Origin: Mycobacterium saskatchewanense
GTDB lineage: Bacteria > Actinomycetota > Actinomycetes > Mycobacteriales > Mycobacteriaceae
DNA: 64,000 nt
Assembly: GCF_010729105.1 (NCBI RefSeq)
Contig: NZ_AP022573.1
Location: 2,542,001 to 2,606,000 of the forward strand
Reading direction: 5' to 3'
A program made the position numbers and the translations under genes. Positions 41,065-48,912 of this stretch are shown here, piece after piece. Position 1 is the first letter of the stretch, and each line of letters starts with the position of its first letter. The notes under the pieces are model-generated. The model was given only the letters and a program-made list of their open reading frames with translations. It did no database searches and was not told the DNA's origin.

Positions 41065-43255
41065 CTCCGGTGATGCCACCGTGTCGGCGGGTTCGCTGGT
41101 CTGGCTGCAGCTGCATTTTCTGCACAACGTCCCTGAGGCGATAGCCCTTGGACTGCTGCGCCACTGGGCAGCGCAAACCCACGCCCCGCAACTCATCCTG
41201 GAAGCGCGCGCCGACGTGACCGGCGTGGAATACCTGGTCGGCAGTCAGCTCCGGCACCAAGCGGCCGTCCGCCGTGCCGTCGAGCAACTGGTTGATGGAT
41301 CAATCGTCACCAGTTTCGCGTCTACCGACCGCGAGTCCGTCAAGGTCGCGCGCCGAATCCACCTGAGCACCAACGCCCGACAGCTTGAGCCTGTCGACGC
41401 GGTGGCATCACATCGCTCCATCCTGCACGCCCTGACCGCCGTGGGGAAGGGTGAGCGCCTCACGATCCAGATCGTGCTCGGACCGCGCCAGCACCCGAAA
41501 ACCCCACCACCAGAACCCAAGCGGGACAACCAGAAGGTCGTCTCCAAACTGCTGCACGGCGTCGCGACAGATACACGCCCTGGTGCACGGCAAGCCCTGG
41601 CCCACAAGCTCGGCCAGCACGCGATCACCGCCGCCGTCCGCCTCGGCGTCCACGCAGCCACGGCAGAACGCCGCCGCTCGCTGGTACTCGGTCTAGCTGC
41701 GGCCATGGGCACGGCCGAGTCACCCGATGTACGGGTCACGCTCAGAAACGAGAAGTCCCACCGCATCAACACCCCGCGTGCATCATGGTCGGCGTTCACA
41801 CCTGCCCAGCGTCTGACCGTCACCGAGATCGCCCGCATGTCCGGTTGGCCCATCGCCAACCAAGACGAGCAGTTCCCTGGACAGCCGCCACTCCATCCGC
41901 GACCCGTCCGTCCAACGCCTCCGGCGCAATCCGGTACCCGCGTCGTCGCCGAAGCCTCCGCGCCAGGCGCTGGCGGCACTATCGGCTACGACCCGATCGA
42001 CGCCATGCGCCACACCTGGGTCATCGGCCCGAACGGGGTCGGTAAGTCGACACTACTGCTGAACCTGATCCTGCAGGACCTCGACGCCAACCGCCCCATC
42101 GTGGTGATCGAACCCAAGGACCTGATCGCCGACCTATTGGCGCGCATCCCAGAGAAGCGGCGAGAGGACGTCGTCGTGCTCGACCCGTTCGACCAGGCAC
42201 CTGTCGGTATCAATCCGCTCGACGCCAGTCACCGGCACGGGCGCTCACCAGAGGTGTTTGCAGACAGTCTGTTTGGCACCTTCAAAGCGATCTGGGGTGA
42301 CAGCCTCGGCCCCCGATCGTCGGACATCCTGCGCAACTGCCTGGACCTGCTCGCTCGCCGCGACGACGCAAGCCTGGTCATGTTGCCGTTGCTGCTCACC
42401 AATCCGGGCTTCCGTCGCCGCCTCACACGCGGCGTCATGCAAACCGATCCGTTTGCCGCCGGACCGTTTTGGCAATGGTTCGACAGTCTCTCCCCCGAGG
42501 CCACCGCTACCACGATCGCGCCGCTCAGTAACAAGCTGCGGCCGCTGCTGAGCAAACCGCTCAGAGACATACTGGCCCAGCAGCATCCGAAGTTCAACGT
42601 CCGCCAAGTCCTACGCGAAAAGAAGGTGCTGCTGGTGCCGCTCCAAAAGGGCGTCATCGGGCCGGAGAACGCGCAGCTGCTCGGCGCGCTGGTCGTGGCC
42701 GAACTCTGGCAGGCCATCCGCGAACGCGCCGGTACGCCGGAGAACGCCCGCGAGCCGGTCATGGTCTACATCGACGAGGTCCAGGACTACCTGCGCCTGC
42801 CAACCGATCTTGGCGACGCGCTGGCGACCGCGCGCAGCCTCGGCGCGGGTTTCCATTTGGCACACCAATACGAGAAGCAACTGCCAGCGGCCATGCTCGA
42901 CGCCTTTAGAAACAACGCCCGCTCCCGCGTCTGCTTCCAACTGCAGGCCGGGGACGCCAAGGAGATGACCGCCGGCCAATCAGTGCTCACCATCGAGGAC
43001 TTCACCAAACTGCCGGCGCACCACGTCTACGCCAGCCTCGTCCGCGACAACGCCGTGCAGCCATGGGCCTCCGGCGTCACCAAACCCACCCCCGCGCCAT
43101 TGAGCAGTCCCGCCGCGATTCGAAAACTCAGCCGCGAACGCTACGGCCAACCGATCGCCGACATCGAAGCCAGCTTCACCACGCTCGTCGAGGGCGCTGG
43201 CGCAGGCGAGGACATTGGCGATATCGGCGCCCCGCGCCGCAGGAGCCGGTCATGA
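41057..43255 (+). CDS. Coupling-type (VirD4/TraD/HerA-like) DNA-transfer ATPase
   Basis: 732 residues from ATG 41057, with GAGGAG upstream. Walker A VIGPNGVGKSTLLLNL (about residues 324-334), IVVIEPKDLIADLLARIPEK and VVVLDPFDQAPVGINPLD (typical of the family), Walker B PVMVYIDEVQDYLRLP (about 568), and the arginine-finger region AFRNNARSRVCFQLQAGDA. It belongs to the TraM-recognition conjugative ATPases that move DNA to a transfer pore. The N-terminal 300 residues look like a winged and helical DNA-binding region without a clear membrane anchor. No VirB4 partner is present. Followed with a 4-bp overlap by the relaxation protein. Confidence 0.86.
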   Translation: MPNSGDATVSAGSLVWLQLHFLHNVPEAIALGLLRHWAAQTHAPQLILEARADVTGVEYLVGSQLRHQAAVRRAVEQLVDGSIVTSFASTDRESVKVARRIHLSTNARQLEPVDAVASHRSILHALTAVGKGERLTIQIVLGPRQHPKTPPPEPKRDNQKVVSKLLHGVATDTRPGARQALAHKLGQHAITAAVRLGVHAATAERRRSLVLGLAAAMGTAESPDVRVTLRNEKSHRINTPRASWSAFTPAQRLTVTEIARMSGWPIANQDEQFPGQPPLHPRPVRPTPPAQSGTRVVAEASAPGAGGTIGYDPIDAMRHTWVIGPNGVGKSTLLLNLILQDLDANRPIVVIEPKDLIADLLARIPEKRREDVVVLDPFDQAPVGINPLDASHRHGRSPEVFADSLFGTFKAIWGDSLGPRSSDILRNCLDLLARRDDASLVMLPLLLTNPGFRRRLTRGVMQTDPFAAGPFWQWFDSLSPEATATTIAPLSNKLRPLLSKPLRDILAQQHPKFNVRQVLREKKVLLVPLQKGVIGPENAQLLGALVVAELWQAIRERAGTPENAREPVMVYIDEVQDYLRLPTDLGDALATARSLGAGFHLAHQYEKQLPAAMLDAFRNNARSRVCFQLQAGDAKEMTAGQSVLTIEDFTKLPAHHVYASLVRDNAVQPWASGVTKPTPAPLSSPAAIRKLSRERYGQPIADIEASFTTLVEGAGAGEDIGDIGAPRRRSRS

Positions 43256-44247
43256 ATAACGATCCGCGGCAGCAGAATTGGGGCGAGCACGGTGGTCCGG
43301 TCGCTGGTCCGGTCGCGTCGACCAATCCGCTTCCGTCGTCGCCGGTAGACGGCCAATCCCCGTCGATACCGTCAGGGAATAGTGGTGCCCCACGGGGCAC
43401 CACCACGCCCGCCAATGCGCCCACAGACCAACGCATCTCTGCATCCGGCATCGACCTCATCAACAATCGTCTATCCGACCGTGACCGGGCCATCCTGGCG
43501 TCGGTCGATCAGCATCAGTTCCTGACCGTCCGCCACATCGAAGCCCTGCACTTCGACGCCATCGCCCCCGATGCCAGAAGCCGCATCACCCGGCGCGTCC
43601 TGGCCCGGCTGCGCGGGCTGCGCGTGCTCGACGTCATCGACCGCCGCATTGGCGGCGTCCGATCCGGCTCGCAAGGACTGATCTATCACGTCGGTGTCGC
43701 GGGCGATCGACTGTTGGAACGTCCTGTCCGGCGTGGTGCCCGGTTGCGCTACGACCCATCCGCACGGTTCCTCGGTCATCGGCTGGCCGTGGCTGACGCC
43801 CACGTCGCGCTCATCACGGCGGATCGCGACCAGACGCTTCAACTGATCGATAGCGCCGTCGAACCGGCCACCTGGCGCACCTACACCGGACTCGGATCCG
43901 CTCGCCGCACGCTGAAGCCCGACCTGTTCGCCGCAACCGCGACCGACGACGAACTTGCGCACGCCTGGTTCATTGAGATCGACCGCGGCACCGAGCACAT
44001 CCCGACACTGCTCCACAAGTGCCGTGAGTATGAGGCCTACCGCCGGACCGGCATCGAGCAGGACCGCCATGGCAGCTTCCCCGTCGTGATTTGGTCGATG
44101 ACCCATTCCGATCCGGCAAACGCCGCACGACGACGCCAGGCACTCGCAGAGGCTATCGAAGCCGACCCGCGTCTGCCGAACGCACTGTTCCGCATCGTCG
44201 ACCCCGAGCAGTTGCTGCTTCTGATCGAACGGGGAGGCCAGCGATGA
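43252..44247 (+). CDS. Replication-relaxation family protein (relaxase type)
   Basis: 331 residues from ATG 43252, overlapping the ATPase stop. A Pro/Ser-rich linker of about 60 residues leads to the DNA-binding domain LSDRDRAILASVDQHQFLTV (winged helix). Next comes RRTLKPDLFAATATDDELAH with WFIEIDRGTEHIPTLLHKCR, the PF13814 core with the D...E.D acidic pattern of a nuclease fold. This family is taken as replication or relaxation initiator of actinobacterial plasmids and integrative elements. Linked operon position with the ATPase supports a role in processing the transferred strand. Confidence 0.85.
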   Translation: MNNDPRQQNWGEHGGPVAGPVASTNPLPSSPVDGQSPSIPSGNSGAPRGTTTPANAPTDQRISASGIDLINNRLSDRDRAILASVDQHQFLTVRHIEALHFDAIAPDARSRITRRVLARLRGLRVLDVIDRRIGGVRSGSQGLIYHVGVAGDRLLERPVRRGARLRYDPSARFLGHRLAVADAHVALITADRDQTLQLIDSAVEPATWRTYTGLGSARRTLKPDLFAATATDDELAHAWFIEIDRGTEHIPTLLHKCREYEAYRRTGIEQDRHGSFPVVIWSMTHSDPANAARRRQALAEAIEADPRLPNALFRIVDPEQLLLLIERGGQR

Positions 44248-45278
44248 GTGCCTCGACCACGTTGCCGCGCAACCGGATCGTCATCGGGGATGCGCTCACG
44301 AAGTTGTCAGCACTACCGGACGCGTCCGTCGACTGCGTCATAACGTCGCCGCCGTACTACTCGCTGCGCGACTACGGCGCAGCCGGTCAGATCGGCTTGG
44401 AGCGCCATGTCGATCACTGGGTGGAGAACCTGGCCGCGATCAGTAGGCAGGTCGCTCGTGTGCTCGTGACGACTGGCACCTACTGGCTCAACGTCGGCGA
44501 CACCTACTCGGTGCACCCGTCGCAAGGCGGCCCACGCAAGAGTCTGCTAATGGCTCCCGAACGACTGGCACTACGGCTGCAAGCGGACGGGTGGATCATC
44601 CGCAACAAGATCGTCTGGGCGAAGCCGAACCCCATGCCCACCAGCATTCCCGATCGGCTCAACACGGCCTACGAAGTCGTCTACGTGCTGGCGAGGCAGT
44701 CACAGTACTTCTTCGATCTCGACGCCATCCGCGTGCCGCACGTATCCACCCGCAGTGCGGTCAAGGGGAGCAGTCGCCCGGTGCGCAAGGAATCCTGGCG
44801 CGGGCCCAATAGCGACACCGTGACAGGCCTCGCCGCACTCAAAGCGACGGGCAGAGTGGGCCATCCACTCGGCAAGAACCCCGGCGACGTCTGGACCATC
44901 GCACCCGGCGGCTACCGCAGCACGCACCACGCCATCTATCCACTGACACTGGCCGAGCGCATGATCGCCGCCGGCTGCCCTGAAGCACGCTGCACTCGCT
45001 GCCGCCTGCCATGGCAGCGAACGGTCATTCGCGCCTTGGGTGGCACTGCGACCCGCGCGGCGCTCACTCCGACGTGCCTGTGCCAGACGGGCCGTGAACC
45101 GGGCTTGGTCCTCGATCCGTTCATGGGCAGCGGCACCAGCGCCGTGGCCGCCGAGAAGATCGGCCGCGACTGGCTGGGCATCGAACTCAACCCGCAGTTC
45201 GCTACCGCCGCCCGGACCCGCATCGCTCAGGCCCGCACCGCACCTTCCACACGCCCACCCGAAAGGGCAGCCGCATGA
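44244..45278 (+). CDS. Beta-class DNA methyltransferase (N4-C or N6-A)
   Basis: 344 residues. The catalytic motif TSPPYYSLRDYG (SPPY, residues 35-38) comes before the SAM motif LDPFMGSGTSAVAAE (about 291-305), so the beta order applies. SPPY can methylate N4 of cytosine or N6 of adenine. A zinc-ribbon-like insertion (CTRCRLPW and TCLC, about 253-280) may be a specificity element. No restriction partner is adjacent. It overlaps the relaxation gene by 4 bp. Probably an orphan modifier protecting the element during establishment. Confidence 0.9.
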   Translation: MSASTTLPRNRIVIGDALTKLSALPDASVDCVITSPPYYSLRDYGAAGQIGLERHVDHWVENLAAISRQVARVLVTTGTYWLNVGDTYSVHPSQGGPRKSLLMAPERLALRLQADGWIIRNKIVWAKPNPMPTSIPDRLNTAYEVVYVLARQSQYFFDLDAIRVPHVSTRSAVKGSSRPVRKESWRGPNSDTVTGLAALKATGRVGHPLGKNPGDVWTIAPGGYRSTHHAIYPLTLAERMIAAGCPEARCTRCRLPWQRTVIRALGGTATRAALTPTCLCQTGREPGLVLDPFMGSGTSAVAAEKIGRDWLGIELNPQFATAARTRIAQARTAPSTRPPERAAA

Positions 45279-45364
45279 GCCCGCTGCTGCCTCGTCGGTG
45301 TCATGCGGCCGTCACCGTAAGCGCAGCAAGCGTTTACCGGCCGCAGCGCACCGAGGAGGTCGCA

Positions 45365-45697
45365 ATGTCCACACCCGATGAGTTGACCCGAGGCGTCAAA
45401 ACCCTTGGCATCAAACTCAAGCCCGATGTTCACGCCCAGCTGAGCTTCATCGCCCAGCTGCGTGACGGCACCATCACCGATGAAATCCAGATCGCCATCG
45501 CCGAGCACGTCGCCCGCGCGAAGAACGATCCGGACTTGGCCAGCAAGGCAGCCGAAGCCCGCGCCGAAATTGAGCGCGAGGCGGCAGCCCGCCAGCAGGC
45601 CATCGCCACACTGTTCGCCGACGGCGGCGACCAGACACCCAGCGCAGCCCGGCCCCGCCGGACCACGAAGGGAGGCGACACCCCATCGGAAACCTGA
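45365..45697 (+). CDS. Small helical accessory protein, 110 aa
   Basis: Starts at MSTPDELTRGVKTLGIKLKP (45365), decided by GAGGAGG upstream; a frame from 45275 overlaps the methyltransferase and is unlikely. It looks like a small ribbon-helix-helix-type DNA binder (TRGVKTLGIKLKPDVHAQL then ITDEIQIAIAEHVARAKND) with an acidic helical tail. It may be a plasmid-type accessory or relaxosome protein; not proven. Confidence 0.65.
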   Translation: MSTPDELTRGVKTLGIKLKPDVHAQLSFIAQLRDGTITDEIQIAIAEHVARAKNDPDLASKAAEARAEIEREAAARQQAIATLFADGGDQTPSAARPRRTTKGGDTPSET

Positions 45698-45832
45698 CCG
45701 TGCCCATCGGACACGGGCGTCCGTGACTCCCACGGCGCACCACGGGGCCGGCGGGGAGCAGATCGAGCCATCCAGGCTCTCTGCTTCCCGACCGGCCCCA
45801 CACAACCCAACCGAACAAGAGAGGAGGTGAGA

Positions 45833-46444
45833 ATGAATGAAACCCACCACGAATCAACACAACCCATGCCTCAGCCAGAGGCTGAGACGCATCATGAGGC
45901 CGAACCCAAGCCGTCCCCGACCATCTACGTCGCCAGTCTGGCCGACTACAACAACGGCGTCGTGCACGGCAAGTGGATTGACGCCGCCCGCGAGGACTGG
46001 GAGATCCAGGCCGACATCAACGATATTTTGGACAGCTCCCGCGAACCAAACGCCGAAGAGTGGGCCATCCACGACTACGAACAATTCGGCAGCTGGCGCG
46101 TCCGTGAATATGACTCGATCGAAATGGTCTCCCGCATCGCCAAAGCCATCCGTGAGCACGGCTACGGCTTTTCGGCGTGGCTCAGCATCTTCGACCGCCC
46201 GCCCGAAAACTTCGACAGCTTCCGCGAGGACTACCTCGGCCACTACGACTCAGTCGAGGACTACGTCGAGCAGATGGCCGACGACCTCGGCTATGAAGCC
46301 GAAATCGACAAACTCCCCAAGCATCTTCGTGATTACGTCCGCATCGACTTTGCGGCCATCGCCCGCGACATGGAGCTGTCCGGTGACATCGCCACGGTCG
46401 ACGACTCGATGGGCGGCGTCTGGATCTTTCGCACCAACCTGTGA
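45833..46444 (+). CDS. ardA: ArdA-family antirestriction protein
   Basis: 203 residues; GAGGAGGTGAGA precedes ATG 45833. ArdA proteins mimic B-form DNA and inhibit type I restriction enzymes, which helps element establishment. Visible: SPTIYVASLADYNNGVVHGK at the start of the domain, strongly acidic segments (ENFDSFREDYLGHYDSVEDY, EQMADDLGYEAEIDKL), and GGVWIFRTN at the end. The acidic charge and tandem aromatic residues match the family. Located in the leading part near the integrase, as expected for an early-expressed gene. Confidence 0.93.
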   Translation: MNETHHESTQPMPQPEAETHHEAEPKPSPTIYVASLADYNNGVVHGKWIDAAREDWEIQADINDILDSSREPNAEEWAIHDYEQFGSWRVREYDSIEMVSRIAKAIREHGYGFSAWLSIFDRPPENFDSFREDYLGHYDSVEDYVEQMADDLGYEAEIDKLPKHLRDYVRIDFAAIARDMELSGDIATVDDSMGGVWIFRTNL

Positions 46445-46540
46445 CAAACACACCCGAGGAAGACTGCAGCACGTCCATTTCAGAAAAGAAATAGATGTTT
46501 ATGAATTGATGCATTCCGCCATTCTAAGATGGCGTATTTG

Positions 46541-46558
46541 TATTGATTTTAATCAATA
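46541..46558. promoter_or_regulatory. Operator of the XRE-integrase promoter
   Basis: TATTGATTTTAATCAATA is an inverted repeat (TATTGAT/ATCAATA) that overlaps the proposed -35 TTGATT. It matches operator 1 of the transfer operon in 15 of 18 bases, pointing to one repressor. Confidence 0.65.
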
Positions 46559-46566
46559 TTCCGTTG

Positions 46567-46572
46567 TACAAT
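46567..46572 (+). promoter_or_regulatory. -10 box of the XRE-integrase operon
   Basis: TACAAT lies 18 bp after TTGATT (46543-46548). It would start transcription near 46579, giving a 20-nt leader with AAGGGGA before ATG 46599. Confidence 0.6.
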
Positions 46573-46598
46573 TAATGGTACAAGGGGACGCCATTCTC

Positions 46599-47051
46599 AT
46601 GACACCGGAACAAACCGTAAAATTGATCAACCTACTCACGAAACAGCGCACAGAGCTGCAGCTTAGCGTGAATGAAGTTGCGCGCCGCGCCAATGTCGAC
46701 GTCGGAACAGTGTGGAGAATTGAGCAAGGCAAGATCGCCAAGCCGCATGCGGAGAGTTTGATCGCGATCGGCAATGTATTGGGCATCAACGCCATGGAGC
46801 TGTTCACCACGGTCGGTTGGTTGACCGCTACGGACCTGCCAACCCTCGGCACCTACTTGCATGCCAAATACACGCACCTGCCCGATGCGGTGATCCGGCA
46901 TATTGAGCACCATTTCGCCGAGATCCTGCACGCCTACAGCCACAGCACAGGCGACCGACACAGCGAAGCCGATACCGAGAACTGCCCGTGGTGCAGGAAT
47001 CACTATGGACACGAAGCTAATTCGACAAAGGAGAGCCCGCATGAGCCCTGA
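46599..47051 (+). CDS. XRE-family transcriptional regulator
   Basis: 150 residues from ATG 46599 (another ATG at 46575 is too close to the -10 box). HTH: RTELQLSVNEVARRANVDVG then TVWRIEQGKIAKPHAESLIA, a standard Cro/CI-like fold. The C-terminal half contains SEADTENCPWCRNHYGHEAN, with a Cys pair and His residues. The stop overlaps the integrase start by 11 bp, so the two are co-expressed. The operators before this gene and before the transfer operon suggest autoregulation and control of transfer (inference). Confidence 0.85.
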   Translation: MTPEQTVKLINLLTKQRTELQLSVNEVARRANVDVGTVWRIEQGKIAKPHAESLIAIGNVLGINAMELFTTVGWLTATDLPTLGTYLHAKYTHLPDAVIRHIEHHFAEILHAYSHSTGDRHSEADTENCPWCRNHYGHEANSTKESPHEP

Positions 47052-48873
47052 GACAACGACACCGGCCCGCACGGATTCTGCTTTCGCTGCGACACCGAAG
47101 GTTGCCGTGTCCTACGCCCGCGTCTCGACGAAGGAACAGGTACAACGCGACGGTGACCCTGAGGGTTACTCACTGCCCGCACAGCTTGAAGCGAACCGTC
47201 GCAAGGCGGAATCCCTAGATGCTTTGGTAGTGGAGGAGTTCGTTGAGCGGGGCGAGTCGGCAAAGTCAGCGGACACCAGGCCTGAGCTACAACGGATGCT
47301 TGCGTACATCAAAGACCACCCTGTCAACTACGTGATCGTTCACAAGGTCGACCGCCTGGCCCGTAATCGGCTTGATGATGCGCAAATTCACGTGTTGATC
47401 CAGAACGCCGGAGCGAAGCTTGTGTCGGCAACCGAGAGCATTGACGAGACGCCATCAGGAATGTTGCTCCACGGCATCATGAGCTCAATCGCCGAGTTCT
47501 ACAGTCGCAACCTCGCCAATGAAGTCGTCAAGGGCATGGAGCAGAAGGCCAAGACTGGCGGCACACCGGGCAAGGTGCCGCTCGGCTATCGGAATGTCCG
47601 CATAGTGAATGAAGAGGGCAGAGAAGTCCGAACCGTCGATGTCGACCCTGAACGCGCGGACCTAATCACCTGGGCCTTCACGGCGTATGCCACGGGCGAC
47701 TGGACGCTGAAACAAATGACCGCCGAACTCGAGCGACGCGGACTACGAACCCGCGCGACACCACGGTCACCAGCTCGGCCCATCAGGTGGAACTCTCTCC
47801 ATAAAATACTGACCACCCCGTACTACAAAGGTGAAGTCACGTACCGCGGCGTTCGCTATCCCGGTCGCCACCAGCCCCTCGTCGATGAAATCACCTGGGA
47901 GCGTGTCCAAGACGTCCTCACATCGCACGCGACGGGCGAGAAACAACGTGAACACCCGCATTACCTCAAATCCAGTATTTTTTGCGGGAAATGCGGTAGT
48001 CGGCTGACCATCACCAACCCCAAGAACCGGCACGGTGCGGTATATCCGTACTTCATTTGCATTGGGCGCCACCAGAAACGAACTGACTGCATACAGCGAG
48101 CCATGCTGATCTCGATCGTTGAAGAGCGGATCGAGGAGCACTACCTCGGGCACCAGCTTGATCCAAAGCTCCGTGACGAGATCGAAGCCACACTGCTTGA
48201 CGAGTTCTCGTCGCTACGCCAACAGGCGCAGAGGGAAAGCCATCATCTGAAAACGCAGAAAGAGCGATTGACCAACGAACGGGCCCGACTCTTGCAAGCG
48301 CACTATGCCAGTGCTGTACCGCTCGATCTTCTCAAGGCTGAGCAAGACCGGATCGCGCGCCAGTTGGCAGACATCGATGCACGCCTTGGCGCAGCCGATA
48401 TTGAGTTCGACAAGCTCGAAACATGCCTTCGGAAAGCCCTCGATTACGCAACCCACGCCTACGAGGCCTATGTGCAGGCGGGACCACAAGAGCGCCGGCT
48501 ACTCAATCAGGCGTTATTTTCGCGCATAGAGGTGTCCGAGGAAGACATCAACTTCAACCTCGCTGAGCCATTCAAGACCCTGTTCAGTGATGAAATGGCC
48601 GCCGCCGCCCAGCACCACGTCGCCGCGCGAACCGCAAGTACCCACAAGCAGCAAAGCAATCAACCCAACCTGACCAGCAGTATTCTTACGCAGGAGAACA
48701 CAAAGCCTGCGCACTTGAGCGCGTGTTTAGCGGGTACAACGTCGACTGATTCTTTTTCTCTGGTCAAGGGTTTGAAAGAACCCGTTTTGGTGGAGCTAAG
48801 GGGATTCGAACCCCTGACCTACTCGATGCGAACGAGTCGCGCTACCAACTGCGCCATAGCCCCTGATCGCTAG
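47041..48873 (+). CDS. Large serine integrase; 3' end runs antisense through tRNA-Ala
   Basis: 610 residues in the integrated state; AAAGGAGA precedes ATG 47041. The N-terminal resolvase domain has SYARVSTKEQ with nucleophile Ser29, then YVIVHKVDRLARN. The recombinase domain follows (GKVPLGYRNVRIV..., SPARPIRWNSLHKILTTPYY), then a zinc ribbon IFCGKCGSRLTI...CIGRHQKRTDC and a coiled coil. The last 34 residues (from GLKEPVLVELRGFEPLTYSM) are encoded by attR flank and antisense tRNA and are probably not native. In the joined circle the frame would end after 589 residues at VKRFQNKTRHLSSCR. Confidence 0.92.
   Translation: MSPETTTPARTDSAFAATPKVAVSYARVSTKEQVQRDGDPEGYSLPAQLEANRRKAESLDALVVEEFVERGESAKSADTRPELQRMLAYIKDHPVNYVIVHKVDRLARNRLDDAQIHVLIQNAGAKLVSATESIDETPSGMLLHGIMSSIAEFYSRNLANEVVKGMEQKAKTGGTPGKVPLGYRNVRIVNEEGREVRTVDVDPERADLITWAFTAYATGDWTLKQMTAELERRGLRTRATPRSPARPIRWNSLHKILTTPYYKGEVTYRGVRYPGRHQPLVDEITWERVQDVLTSHATGEKQREHPHYLKSSIFCGKCGSRLTITNPKNRHGAVYPYFICIGRHQKRTDCIQRAMLISIVEERIEEHYLGHQLDPKLRDEIEATLLDEFSSLRQQAQRESHHLKTQKERLTNERARLLQAHYASAVPLDLLKAEQDRIARQLADIDARLGAADIEFDKLETCLRKALDYATHAYEAYVQAGPQERRLLNQALFSRIEVSEEDINFNLAEPFKTLFSDEMAAAAQHHVAARTASTHKQQSNQPNLTSSILTQENTKPAHLSACLAGTTSTDSFSLVKGLKEPVLVELRGFEPLTYSMRTSRATNCAIAPDR
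48763..48768 (+). other. Proposed right attachment core (attR)
   Basis: GTCAAG, in frame with the integrase (Val575-Lys576), 20 bp outside the tRNA-Ala 3' end. It matches 10367-10372. The chromosomal side holds GGGTTTGAAAGAACCC, a small hairpin that would remain with the tRNA in the empty site. Confidence 0.5.
48788..48863 (-). tRNA. tRNA-Ala(CGC), integration target, CCA encoded
   Basis: On the minus strand the acceptor GGGGCTA pairs with TAGCTCC and contains the G3-T70 pair that identifies alanine tRNAs. D arm GCGC/GCGC, anticodon loop TTCGCAT gives CGC (reads GCG), T arm AGGGG-TTCGAAT-CCCCT, discriminator A and encoded CCA (48788-48790). It is complete after integration. Confidence 0.95.
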
Positions 48874-48912
48874 CAGGCTACCAGCCGCCGCGCCAACCGC
48901 CGAACCGCGGCA

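Larger units (their letters stand above)
10367..48768. mobile_element. Integrated mobilizable element carrying a defence island, at tRNA-Ala(CGC)
   Basis: About 38.4 kb separates chromosome genes that are near neighbours in M. tuberculosis (Rv0998 side and Rv0996 side). It carries a serine integrase at the tRNA end, an XRE regulator, ArdA, a coupling-type ATPase, a relaxation protein, a DNA methyltransferase, a Dnd phosphorothioation system, other defence-type genes and one IS3 copy. No VirB4-like ATPase or channel protein was recognised, so transfer probably needs helper functions, or uses a mechanism not recognisable here. Boundaries rest on the shared GTCAAG and the restored int-HTH reading frame, and are proposed rather than proven. 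Confidence 0.8.

Noticed and set aside
48811..48817. CCCCTG-type match to ACCCCTG at the left end (10414-10420) as attachment core
   Set aside because: Crossing over there would remove the 3' part of tRNA-Ala from the empty site, leaving no functional tRNA; GTCAAG keeps the tRNA whole and restores the integrase frame.
10360..48870. Prophage
   Set aside because: No capsid, portal, terminase, tail or lysis genes were recognised; content is transfer, defence and unknown genes.
47041..48873. Tyrosine integrase
   Set aside because: The N-terminal YARVST motif, zinc ribbon and coiled coil identify a large serine recombinase.
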